13,567 bases of DNA, from assembly GCA_934773085.1 (NCBI GenBank), contig CAKVMU010000020.1:1-13567 (forward strand), given 5' to 3'. The first letter of the stretch is position 1. Every line of letters begins with the position of its first letter. Both the position numbers and the translations under genes were made by a program. Below the pieces are notes generated by a model that was not told the DNA's origin, ran no database searches, and was given only the letters and a program-made list of their open reading frames with translations. This DNA comes from an uncultured Candidatus Melainabacteria bacterium. Lineage in GTDB: Bacteria > Cyanobacteriota > Vampirovibrionia > Gastranaerophilales > Gastranaerophilaceae. Below, piece after piece: positions 8,425 to 13,567 of this stretch.

Positions 8425-9195
8425 CTACCTGTTTTTGTTAAGATAATTCTTAACATTTGGAGATAATGAAATATTTTGAAGCATTATATTATACCTCTTC
8501 AAATCGCCAATATTAGAGGCTTCTTCCAATAAATCTCTGTGAGTTGTTATCTGAATCTGTTCTCCTTTTTTTTCTGTTTCACCTTTTTTTATATCAATTT
8601 TTCTTATGACTGAATCTATGTCAGAAGAAGTTGAAATCGAGTGTTTCGATGCTATTTTTTGAACTGAACCTCCCGCAGGGAGTCTGTATAACCATTGGAT
8701 TGAGTATTTATCATTTTCTGATAAAGATGCATTACCGTATTGATGCGGAGTATACATTATGTCACTCTTATATGGACTGTGTCCCAACCCAAGAGCATGC
8801 CCAACCTCGTTCAGAATCGTATGATACACTTCAATTTCACTGTCATATGCCTTATGAATTTTGCCATCCGTTAAACCGATTGAAACTTCCGCTCCAAAGA
8901 GTCTTCCGGCATTATCCCAGTTAAAATAACAGTGTCCCAGAGCTTGGCGGTCAACACGTTTCCAATCCACATTAATATTTGATTCCAACAATACATTTGT
9001 CACCCGAAAGTTCAGTTTACCGCCGCTTGCAGATGACCACGCTGTAAATGCATCAAGAACCATCTTTCTATACTTTGCATCTTCTCCGGGTTTTGAGTAA
9101 AATTTCATCGGCGCAATATAAACAATTAGCGGGTTGATTGACCAGCGCATAATGTTTCCGTTTTTTACACTTCCATTAAGATACGTTCTTGGCAT
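8425..9195 (-). CDS. Matrixin-like (metzincin) protein with altered zinc motif
   Basis: The 256-aa product resembles the bacterial matrixin (peptidase M10) domain. It has an N-terminal MRWSINPLIVYI strand, a DAFTAWSSASGGKLNFR block (48-64), the zinc-site helix LNEVGHALGLGHS (128-140), and the Met-turn SDIMY with Met147. The canonical site is HExxHxxGxxH. Here the first His is Asn129 (codon AAC, 8811-8809), while Glu130, His133, Gly136 and His139 remain. The protein may therefore bind zinc poorly or be inactive. The C-terminal 80 residues are basic, coiled-coil-like and outside the family domain. No signal peptide is present, and no ATG, GTG or TTG exists between this ATG and the upstream in-frame stop, so the usual exported form is not encoded. 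There is no SD. It follows the LptF/G-type gene by 20 nt and is probably co-transcribed with it. The family is fairly sure; activity is doubtful. Confidence 0.85.
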   Translation of the reverse strand: MPRTYLNGSVKNGNIMRWSINPLIVYIAPMKFYSKPGEDAKYRKMVLDAFTAWSSASGGKLNFRVTNVLLESNINVDWKRVDRQALGHCYFNWDNAGRLFGAEVSIGLTDGKIHKAYDSEIEVYHTILNEVGHALGLGHSPYKSDIMYTPHQYGNASLSENDKYSIQWLYRLPAGGSVQKIASKHSISTSSDIDSVIRKIDIKKGETEKKGEQIQITTHRDLLEEASNIGDLKRYNIMLQNISLSPNVKNYLNKNR

Positions 9196-9215
9196 ATTTA
9201 TAATATACCATATTA

Positions 9216-10331
9216 CTAGCAGATTGTATAAACTTTTCTGTAATAAAGTCCTACACCAATAATCGTAAGTATAATATTAGGCATAAAAGCTGCCAGTGAC
9301 GGCACAAGGCTTCCGGCTTCACCAAATGAGATTGAAAGCGCTCTAATTAAATAATATACAAATATAATCAAAATACTAAACAAGAAACCTCTGTTGTAAC
9401 GCACTCTCGGAGGTGTTATTGCTAAAGGAACACCAATCAAGACCAGAACAATAGTTGTTAATGGCAAAGCAATCTTGTCATACAAATCAATCTTCAAATC
9501 CTGTCTATTTTCTTTAGTAATATGATTCAACAACTGGACGAAGTTATACTCGTTCGCAAGATTTCTTTCCATTTCTTTAGACAAATCCATGCCGAACATA
9601 ATTGTAGAGTCATTGAATAAAGTTGTATCCAAGGTTTTGCCACTATCCGTAATTGTATAAATTGCACCTTTTTGGAACTTCCAACCCAACGGAGAAGTTT
9701 TACCTTCTCTTGCTTGCAATATTTGAATAGTACCTTCTTTTGATGCGTCCAAAACAGTTATGTCATGCAAGGTTTTATCGGTGCAATCTCCAACATAGAA
9801 TAGCCTTTTAAGCATTCCTCCGTCTTTTACTTCCTTGAATGTAAAATTTTGTTTCCCTTCCGGTATATTTTTTTGTCCGAAAGCATACAATGCCAAATCC
9901 GTAGACTGCTTTGTCATAATAGGAACAATCGTTTCGTTAATAAAGAAACTCATAAAAGACATTACTATCGCAAATACGAAAATCGGTTTTGCAATTCTGT
10001 TCAAGCCAATTCCGCATGCCCTCATAACTGTAACTTCCGAACTAAGAGAAAGTCCGTTCAGAGTCATTACAGTAGACAGCAACACTCCCATCGGTATTGT
10101 CATTACAAATACAGATGGCAAGTGCAATATGATAATAATAAACGCTATTTTAAACGGAATTCCATATTTTGAGATTTGTTTAATCAACGTAATAAAAGTA
10201 TCTGAAGCAAAAACGATTGACGTAAAAACGAGAACACCCATTATAAACATTGCTATAACCTGCTTGAGGATATATTTGTCCAAAAGCTTCATGTTCTTAT
10301 ATTCATCAACCAACTTTGCAAAAATGTTCAT
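9216..10331 (-). CDS. LptF/LptG-family LPS export permease (YjgP/YjgQ)
   Basis: LptF and LptG form the membrane part of the LptB2FG ABC transporter that extracts lipopolysaccharide from the inner membrane and pushes it to the outer membrane. The 371-aa protein has the family layout. Three transmembrane helices lie in the first 140 residues, with LLDKYILKQVIAMFIMG at the start and PMGVLLSTVMTLNGLSLSSE in the middle. A soluble beta-rich periplasmic domain spans about 145-275, and three helices close the C-terminus, with DKIALPLTTIVLVLIGVPLA and a PPRVRYNRGF loop. I cannot decide between LptF and LptG; some lineages use related paralogues. An ATG at 10292 (MKLLDKYILK) gives the more typical family N-terminus and may be the true start; neither ATG has a good SD. 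It leads a minus-strand run with the matrixin-like and 257-aa genes. Its presence implies an outer membrane. Confidence 0.92.
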   Translation of the reverse strand: MNIFAKLVDEYKNMKLLDKYILKQVIAMFIMGVLVFTSIVFASDTFITLIKQISKYGIPFKIAFIIIILHLPSVFVMTIPMGVLLSTVMTLNGLSLSSEVTVMRACGIGLNRIAKPIFVFAIVMSFMSFFINETIVPIMTKQSTDLALYAFGQKNIPEGKQNFTFKEVKDGGMLKRLFYVGDCTDKTLHDITVLDASKEGTIQILQAREGKTSPLGWKFQKGAIYTITDSGKTLDTTLFNDSTIMFGMDLSKEMERNLANEYNFVQLLNHITKENRQDLKIDLYDKIALPLTTIVLVLIGVPLAITPPRVRYNRGFLFSILIIFVYYLIRALSISFGEAGSLVPSLAAFMPNIILTIIGVGLYYRKVYTIC

Positions 10332-10372
10332 ATAGAAATTTTATCACAAAATTAGGGGGTAAATATAAAAAA

Positions 10373-10403
10373 GTGGTAAAAACTCATTGTCGAACTTTAC
10401 CAC
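10373..10403. repeat. Inverted repeat GTGGTAAA/TTTACCAC
   Basis: GTGGTAAA at 10373-10380 and TTTACCAC at 10396-10403 are perfect inverted copies separated by 15 nt. They lie between the divergent permease and amidohydrolase genes. Read on the minus strand, the dyad is followed at once by TTTTTTATATTT, so it could act as a weak intrinsic terminator or attenuator ahead of the permease gene. Alternatively it is a protein-binding dyad. The stem has only three G-C pairs, so RNA stability would be modest. Confidence 0.4.
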
Positions 10404-10446
10404 CTTTGACAAACATAAATATCACTTTGCAATGATACATATCAAG

Positions 10447-10475
10447 TTTACATTACATATTATCAATGTTAAAAT
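10447..10475 (+). promoter_or_regulatory. Sigma70-type promoter for the amidohydrolase gene
   Basis: TTTACA (10447-10452) and TAAAAT (10470-10475) are separated by exactly 17 nt, each one mismatch from the consensus hexamer. Transcription would begin near 10482, leaving about 10 nt before the ATG at 10493 or about 40 nt before the ATG at 10523. A short dyad, TGATA-CA-TATCA (10433-10444), sits just upstream of the -35 and could be an operator. Hexamers and spacing are read from sequence; activity is inferred. Confidence 0.55.
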
Positions 10476-10522
10476 ATTTTTAAAGAAAATATGTGTGTAT
10501 CATAAAAATTGGCGTGAACATA

Positions 10523-11659
10523 ATGAAATTAAACCTAATAAATAACATATCCTTCTATGGCAAAATCATTGATTCGCATTGTCATGCCGGCCATTGGAAA
10601 AACAATCGCAACGAACTCTACGATACGACTTCGGATTTGGATGTTTTTGTAAAATCGAAATTAGATAATGGAGACTCTGTTGAAAAAATCATTGTTTCCA
10701 ATTTAGATTGCATGGTCAACAAATCCACCGATAGCAAAATTGAATTTTTCTCTGATGAGATAACCGGCAATAGAAAAATGCTTGAAATCTGTTCTAAAAG
10801 CCAGAAATTTTCGGCATTAGCGACTTGTCAACCAACATATGGAAATGTTGATAATATCAAAAAAATATTTAATGAGAATCCAGACAAGTTTATTGGTTTA
10901 AAATTTCATCCTGAGCAATTGAATCTTGCAGCCAATAATCCAGCATACAGACCATATATGGAGTTTGCGCAAGAGAAAAAACTACCTTGCTTATTCCATA
11001 GCGGAAATTCTTATGATGTGCATTATCCGGACGGCGGAATTGCAAAAGCGTCCCAAGTTTCAAGACCGGAACAGATTTATGAACTTGCAAAAAACTATAA
11101 GGATGTCCCCGTTATCTTGGCTCACTGGGGCGGAGACGGTGAAAAAAATATTAATAAAACAACCGATTTAATTATAGAATCGCTTAAGAAAAAGAACTCA
11201 ACTCTGTATGGCGATATATCGTGGGTTGATTGCAATAATCCTCAAAAACCAAACTTAAAAAATATTATTGAAAGACTGAAAAACGAAAAAGGAGGACTGG
11301 ACAGAATCTTATTTGGCACGGATGCTCCTCTTGAACGTTTTGGCAGAGAAGGCAGAGATGGACTCCCTGCTATTAAAAACTATACAAACAACGTCAACGA
11401 TATTAAAAATATGATAAAAAAAGAGTTTCCTAGTGAAGCTGACGAAATAATAGATAAGATTTTTTATAAAAACGCAAATAAATTATTTTTTCAAAAACCA
11501 AATGTTCCGCCGCCTCCACAATCACGCAATAAATTAGGGTGGATAATCGCAGGTGCTGTCATAATAGGGACTGTACTGGGCTTATATTTACACCACAAAC
11601 CCCAAAACGCTGAAACTTCGCACAATGTAGAGCTACAGAAACTTAATGTCAAAGCCTAG
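10523..11659 (+). CDS. Amidohydrolase-family protein (Amidohydro_2 type) with C-terminal membrane anchor
   Basis: The protein is a TIM-barrel metal-dependent hydrolase of the amidohydrolase superfamily; the substrate is unknown. Numbered from ATG 10523 (378 aa), metal and catalytic residues appear in order: DSHCH (His19, His21), GLKFHPE (His129), LFHSGN (His159), ILAHWGGDG (His201) and LFGTDAP (Asp267). This is the full set expected of the family. The barrel ends near residue 325. A proline stretch (PPPPQ) leads into one hydrophobic helix (about 339-356, GWIIAGAVIIGTVLG) and a 22-residue polar tail. With no signal peptide, the enzyme would be tail-anchored with its domain in the cytoplasm. 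An in-frame ATG at 10493 would add MCIIKIGVNI. I prefer 10523 because the domain begins right after it and GGCGTGA lies upstream, but this is unsure. It has its own promoter. Confidence 0.88.
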   Translation: MKLNLINNISFYGKIIDSHCHAGHWKNNRNELYDTTSDLDVFVKSKLDNGDSVEKIIVSNLDCMVNKSTDSKIEFFSDEITGNRKMLEICSKSQKFSALATCQPTYGNVDNIKKIFNENPDKFIGLKFHPEQLNLAANNPAYRPYMEFAQEKKLPCLFHSGNSYDVHYPDGGIAKASQVSRPEQIYELAKNYKDVPVILAHWGGDGEKNINKTTDLIIESLKKKNSTLYGDISWVDCNNPQKPNLKNIIERLKNEKGGLDRILFGTDAPLERFGREGRDGLPAIKNYTNNVNDIKNMIKKEFPSEADEIIDKIFYKNANKLFFQKPNVPPPPQSRNKLGWIIAGAVIIGTVLGLYLHHKPQNAETSHNVELQKLNVKA

Positions 11660-11800
11660 CATTGCGGTGGAAACCACTTCGTTTGTGTCATCCGTACGTA
11701 AATTTGCTCTCCTTCTAGGAGAGAAAAAAAATAAACGATGAAATCCTCTACGAGCATTTAAAATTTATATCAAACTTTAGATATAGATTTTTCATAATTT
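11660..11800. other. Intergenic stretch with two small hairpins
   Basis: No gene is visible here. GGTGG-AAA-CCAC (11666-11677) can form a small hairpin shortly after the amidohydrolase stop. CTCTCCT-TCT-AGGAGAG (11707-11723) is a perfect 7-bp stem with a 3-nt loop, followed by A8. Because the plus-strand side carries A rather than T, it is not a normal intrinsic terminator for the upstream gene. The last 60 nt are very AT-rich and include CATAAT just before the STAS gene, a possible -10 without a convincing -35. Confidence 0.5.
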
Positions 11801-12178
11801 ATGATAATTAATTTTTCCGATTATAACGGTTATCATAATAGTATGGAAATTCGAGAACATAATAACACATATATAATAACCCCACTTAGCGACAAGCTTG
11901 ACGCTAGGGAAAGTTTTCGTCTTTCAAAAGAAGTACTTGCCGAAAACAAACGTATATCGCTTGATTTGAGCCAAGTTCATGACTGCACTATCGAATTTAT
12001 AGAAGCATTAAAAGAAATCGCTAAAACAAAAGAAATAGGAATATTTAACATTTCATCTGACTTGTTTGCCCTCTTTAATTTTATGAATATGGACAAATAT
12101 GTACAACTCTTTGTTTGCGAAACTGATTTTGAAGAAAATGCCAGACAACTTGTCAACAGGAAGTTTTCCATTATCTAA
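11801..12178 (+). CDS. Small STAS-domain protein (anti-anti-sigma factor-like)
   Basis: The 125-aa product fits one STAS domain, the fold of anti-sigma-factor antagonists such as SpoIIAA. Visible features are an initial strand NTYIITPLSDKLDA (22-35), a helix (RESFRLSKEVLA), the strand KRISLDLSQVHDCT (50-63), a helix with ALKEIAKTKE, the strand IGIFNIS and the terminal helix. In SpoIIAA-type proteins the phosphorylated serine lies in a DSSG motif after the second long strand. Here the same place reads DCTIE (61-65), so Thr63 would be the only candidate phosphosite and Gly is absent. No partner anti-sigma kinase or phosphatase is encoded nearby. The ATG at 11801 gives the longest form. An ATG at 11843 (MEIREHNN) starts nearer the domain and is equally plausible; neither has an SD. 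The fold is fairly confident, the role unknown. Confidence 0.75.
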   Translation: MIINFSDYNGYHNSMEIREHNNTYIITPLSDKLDARESFRLSKEVLAENKRISLDLSQVHDCTIEFIEALKEIAKTKEIGIFNISSDLFALFNFMNMDKYVQLFVCETDFEENARQLVNRKFSII

Positions 12179-12223
12179 TAACTCTTTCCGGCTAGAACAA
12201 GTGTACATATTACAATTTACATG

Positions 12224-12252
12224 TTGAAATTTTATTTTGTTTGGTCTATAAT
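12224..12252 (+). promoter_or_regulatory. Strong sigma70-type promoter of the transglycosylase leader
   Basis: TTGAAA (12224-12229) and a perfect TATAAT (12247-12252) are separated by 17 nt. This is the best promoter match in the window. Transcription should begin at about 12259, giving a 5' leader of roughly 210 nt ahead of the lytic transglycosylase ATG. The start falls just before the first strand of the leader's closing helix (12267), as expected if the leader is a functional RNA. Confidence 0.75.
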
Positions 12253-12266
12253 GAGTGCAATACAAT

Positions 12267-12469
12267 TTCTGTATAGTTATTTATCCAAGCCGGAGTGCGG
12301 GGAATAACAAGGAAAGCGGCCTAACAAGTTTCTTGGGGCATGGTGCATAAAACGGCACAAGAAATTTAGGAAAAGCGCCTTGATAGGAACCAAACGAGAA
12401 CATAGTGAAACCGTAGGGAGGATTTACGAGATAGTATACAGAATCCAATTTACAAAACAACGAGGATTT
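12267..12469 (+). promoter_or_regulatory. Structured 5' leader RNA, riboswitch-like, class unassigned
   Basis: This untranslated stretch is clearly richer in G+C than its surroundings and folds by eye into a closed domain. TTCTGTATA (12267-12275) pairs perfectly with TATACAGAA (12435-12443). Inside, CAAGG (about 12308-12312) pairs with CCTTG (12378-12382). Next come a near-symmetric internal loop (AAAGCGG opposite AAAAGCG), CCT/AGG, a 10-bp helix AAGTTTCTTG/CAAGAAATTT with one G-T pair, and a small GTGC/GCAC tip. AATCC (12442-12446) can pair with GGATT at 12420-12424 or with GGATT at 12464-12468, which overlaps the ribosome binding site. This is the layout of a translation-controlling riboswitch. 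I could not match it to a known class: blocks such as GCCGGAG and CTTGGGG recall c-di-AMP (ydaO) leaders, but the ydaO CAGCUAAC block is missing. The structure is inferred from pairing; ligand sensing is a hypothesis. Confidence 0.6.
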
Positions 12470-12471
12470 CG

Positions 12472-13086
12472 ATGATTATTAAAAAGATAGTCTTAACAGC
12501 TATTGCATTGGTATCATTTGCAGCCGTAAATGTTCAAGCAGCAGTCTCCGAGGATGTAGTTAAAGAAACTATTGTTAAACATTCCATGGAGATGGGTATT
12601 GACCCTGCGCTTGCATTGAGTATAGCGAAAAAAGAATCCGGATTCAGACACGAACTCAGAAGTCCGCACGGTGCAGTAGGTGTATTTCAACTGCTTCCGT
12701 CAACGGCAAACAGAATGGGATTTAACCCTTACTACCTTAGCGAAAACATCAAAGCCGGTCTGACTTACTACAAAATGATGTACAAAATGTTTGGTTCTAC
12801 TGAACTTGCCTTGGCTGCCTATAATGCCGGTCCAGGAAATGTTAAAAAATATGGCGGTACGATTCCTCCATACAGCGAAACCAAACGCTTTGTAAACGTA
12901 ATCATGCAAGATTACCATAAACAAAAGGCTAATCCTGATCCGGCAATCGCTAAATACGCAAAGAAACCTGCGATTGCTCCTAACAAGACAACAACTGTCA
13001 ACAAGACTCCAAAACCGGTTGATCTTCCTAACTTAAAAGAAATTCCGGAAATAAAACAATCTGATCCGGTTATGGAAATCTTATAG
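12472..13086 (+). CDS. Lytic transglycosylase (SLT domain, family 1), secreted
   Basis: This enzyme cleaves the MurNAc-GlcNAc bond of peptidoglycan, forming 1,6-anhydroMurNAc, and acts outside the cytoplasmic membrane. The 204-aa precursor starts with a signal peptide (1-24, ending VQAA). The SLT domain spans about 30-150. Catalytic Glu55 lies in IAKKESGF, followed by HGAVGVFQLLPSTA (68-81), ALAAYNAGPGNVKKYGG, and PPYSETKRFVNVI. All the usual SLT signature blocks are intact. The last 50 residues are a Lys/Pro/Thr-rich tail with no recognised domain, perhaps a flexible wall-facing linker. GAGG at 12462-12465 is a good SD six nucleotides before the ATG. The gene is monocistronic: its own promoter lies at 12224-12252, a long structured leader precedes it, and a strong terminator follows. 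Its activity would complement the amidase and SpoIID-type hydrolase encoded elsewhere in the window. Confidence 0.95.
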   Translation: MIIKKIVLTAIALVSFAAVNVQAAVSEDVVKETIVKHSMEMGIDPALALSIAKKESGFRHELRSPHGAVGVFQLLPSTANRMGFNPYYLSENIKAGLTYYKMMYKMFGSTELALAAYNAGPGNVKKYGGTIPPYSETKRFVNVIMQDYHKQKANPDPAIAKYAKKPAIAPNKTTTVNKTPKPVDLPNLKEIPEIKQSDPVMEIL

Positions 13087-13105
13087 AAAGAATTTTTTAC
13101 AAACA

Positions 13106-13145
13106 AAAAAGAATCGGGACTTCTGATGAAGTCCCGATTCTTTTT
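13106..13145. terminator. Bidirectional intrinsic terminator
   Basis: GAATCGGGACTTC (13111-13123) and GAAGTCCCGATTC (13128-13140) form a perfect 13-bp stem with a TGAT loop, flanked by A5 on the left and T5 on the right that extend it to 18 bp. It lies between the convergent ends of the lytic transglycosylase and ROK kinase genes, and the A/T flanks let it work in both directions. Confidence 0.93.
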
Positions 13146-13159
13146 ATCTCAAAACCCGA

Positions 13160-13567
13160 TTAATCTTGTTTAATCAAAAGGCTTGCGCCAATAACTCCGG
13201 CAGTGTTTCCAAGTTGAGCCGGAACGATTTTTACGGCTTCTTTTTGGATAGTCATTGCACGTTTTTGAATAGTTTCTCTGATTGGCTCCAACAAAATATC
13301 ACCAGCTTCAGCAACACCGCCACCAATGATGATTTTTTCCGGATTCAAAAGATTAACAACACTAGTTAGTCCCATGCCAATGTATTCACCCATTATTCTG
13401 AAGATTTGTTTAGCAACCGGATCACCTTCTTTTGCTGCTACTGCAACAATATAAGGTGTAATATCAGGGTTCGCTAACTCTCTGTATTTAGTAGATTTTC
13501 CGCCTCTGATATAATCTTCTGCCATTGCTACAATAGAAGGCCCTGATGCATAGGCTTCCAAACAGCC
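13160..13567 (-). CDS. ROK-family sugar kinase (glucokinase-like), 5' end beyond window
   Basis: ROK proteins are ATP-dependent sugar kinases, often glucokinases, or related repressors. Only the C-terminal 135 residues lie in the window; the frame stays open to the right edge, and the TTG near it is an internal Leu, not a start. The visible part begins with GCLEAYASG, the end of the ROK zinc-binding signature, whose Cys is present. It continues with the helical region AVAAKEGDPVAKQIF, then LNPEKIIIGGGV, the conserved ATP-site strand-turn, and ends with an AGVIGASLL helix, typical of full-length ROK kinases. The catalytic Asp, the sugar-binding residues and any N-terminal helix-turn-helix are outside the window, so kinase versus repressor cannot be settled. 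The gene ends at the shared bidirectional terminator. Confidence 0.9.
   Translation of the reverse strand, partial: GCLEAYASGPSIVAMAEDYIRGGKSTKYRELANPDITPYIVAVAAKEGDPVAKQIFRIMGEYIGMGLTSVVNLLNPEKIIIGGGVAEAGDILLEPIRETIQKRAMTIQKEAVKIVPAQLGNTAGVIGASLLIKQD

Noticed and set aside
10384..10440. An 18-codon minus-strand ORF upstream of the permease gene, as a leader peptide
   Set aside because: It overlaps the dyad and would suit attenuation, but it has no SD, no codon bias towards one amino acid, and only a weak promoter.
11707..11731. Intrinsic terminator of the amidohydrolase gene
   Set aside because: The hairpin is followed by A8 on the plus strand, not a T-run, so it does not fit termination in that direction.
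12283..12430. Assignment of the transglycosylase leader to the c-di-AMP (ydaO) riboswitch
   Set aside because: GCCGGAG, GCGGGGAA, CTTGGGG and ACCGTAGG recall ydaO blocks in a similar order. However, the diagnostic CAGCUAAC segment and the CGGGG/CCUCG pairing are missing, so I leave the class open.
12267..12446. 6S RNA
   Set aside because: The length and long closing helix are similar, but no terminator follows. The SD of the next gene is linked to the fold, and the central bubble is not recognisable.

Overview
The window is a 13.6 kb, AT-rich chromosomal stretch made almost entirely of bacterial genes. It shows no insertion sequence, phage, CRISPR, rRNA or tRNA signal. The gene set points to a diderm that does not make a classical Firmicute envelope: an LptF/LptG-type LPS-export permease sits beside MurJ, a SpoIID-type glycan hydrolase and an Amidase_3 peptidoglycan amidase. 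The MurJ N-terminus carries a GGPFHSA block that I remember from cyanobacterial MurJ/MviN. With the low GC and weak Shine-Dalgarno use, this suggests a Vampirovibrionia/Melainabacteria relative (for example gut Gastranaerophilales). That placement is inference, not proof.

Left part, minus strand (1-5700): a compact run reading amidase, cysS, a SpoIID-domain hydrolase, then murJ, which runs off the left edge. The gaps are 40 nt, a 16-nt overlap and 11 nt, so it looks like one operon. Three of its products handle peptidoglycan: the amidase strips stem peptides, SpoIID-type enzymes cut stripped glycan, and MurJ flips lipid II. Divergent from it, with 49 nt between starts, is dnaX (clamp-loader tau/gamma), on the plus strand to 7567.

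Middle, minus strand (7571-10331): an LptF/LptG permease, a matrixin-like protein whose zinc motif has Asn in place of the first His, and an unrecognised 257-aa protein. The last one meets dnaX tail to tail with only 3 nt between the stop codons.

Right part, plus strand (10447-13145): a TIM-barrel amidohydrolase with a C-terminal membrane anchor behind a good sigma70-type promoter, a small STAS-domain protein, and then a lytic transglycosylase. The transglycosylase is preceded by a strong promoter and a roughly 210-nt GC-richer leader that I read as a structured, riboswitch-like RNA. It has a 9-bp long-range closing helix, an internal stacked arm, and an AATCC element that can pair either with the aptamer side or with the ribosome binding site. 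This leader is the most interesting thing in the window. A bidirectional terminator then separates the gene from a ROK-family sugar kinase on the minus strand, cut by the right edge.

Stretches without genes are all under 300 nt. 10332-10492 holds a promoter and a dyad. 11660-11800 holds two small hairpins. 12179-12471 holds the promoter and the RNA leader.
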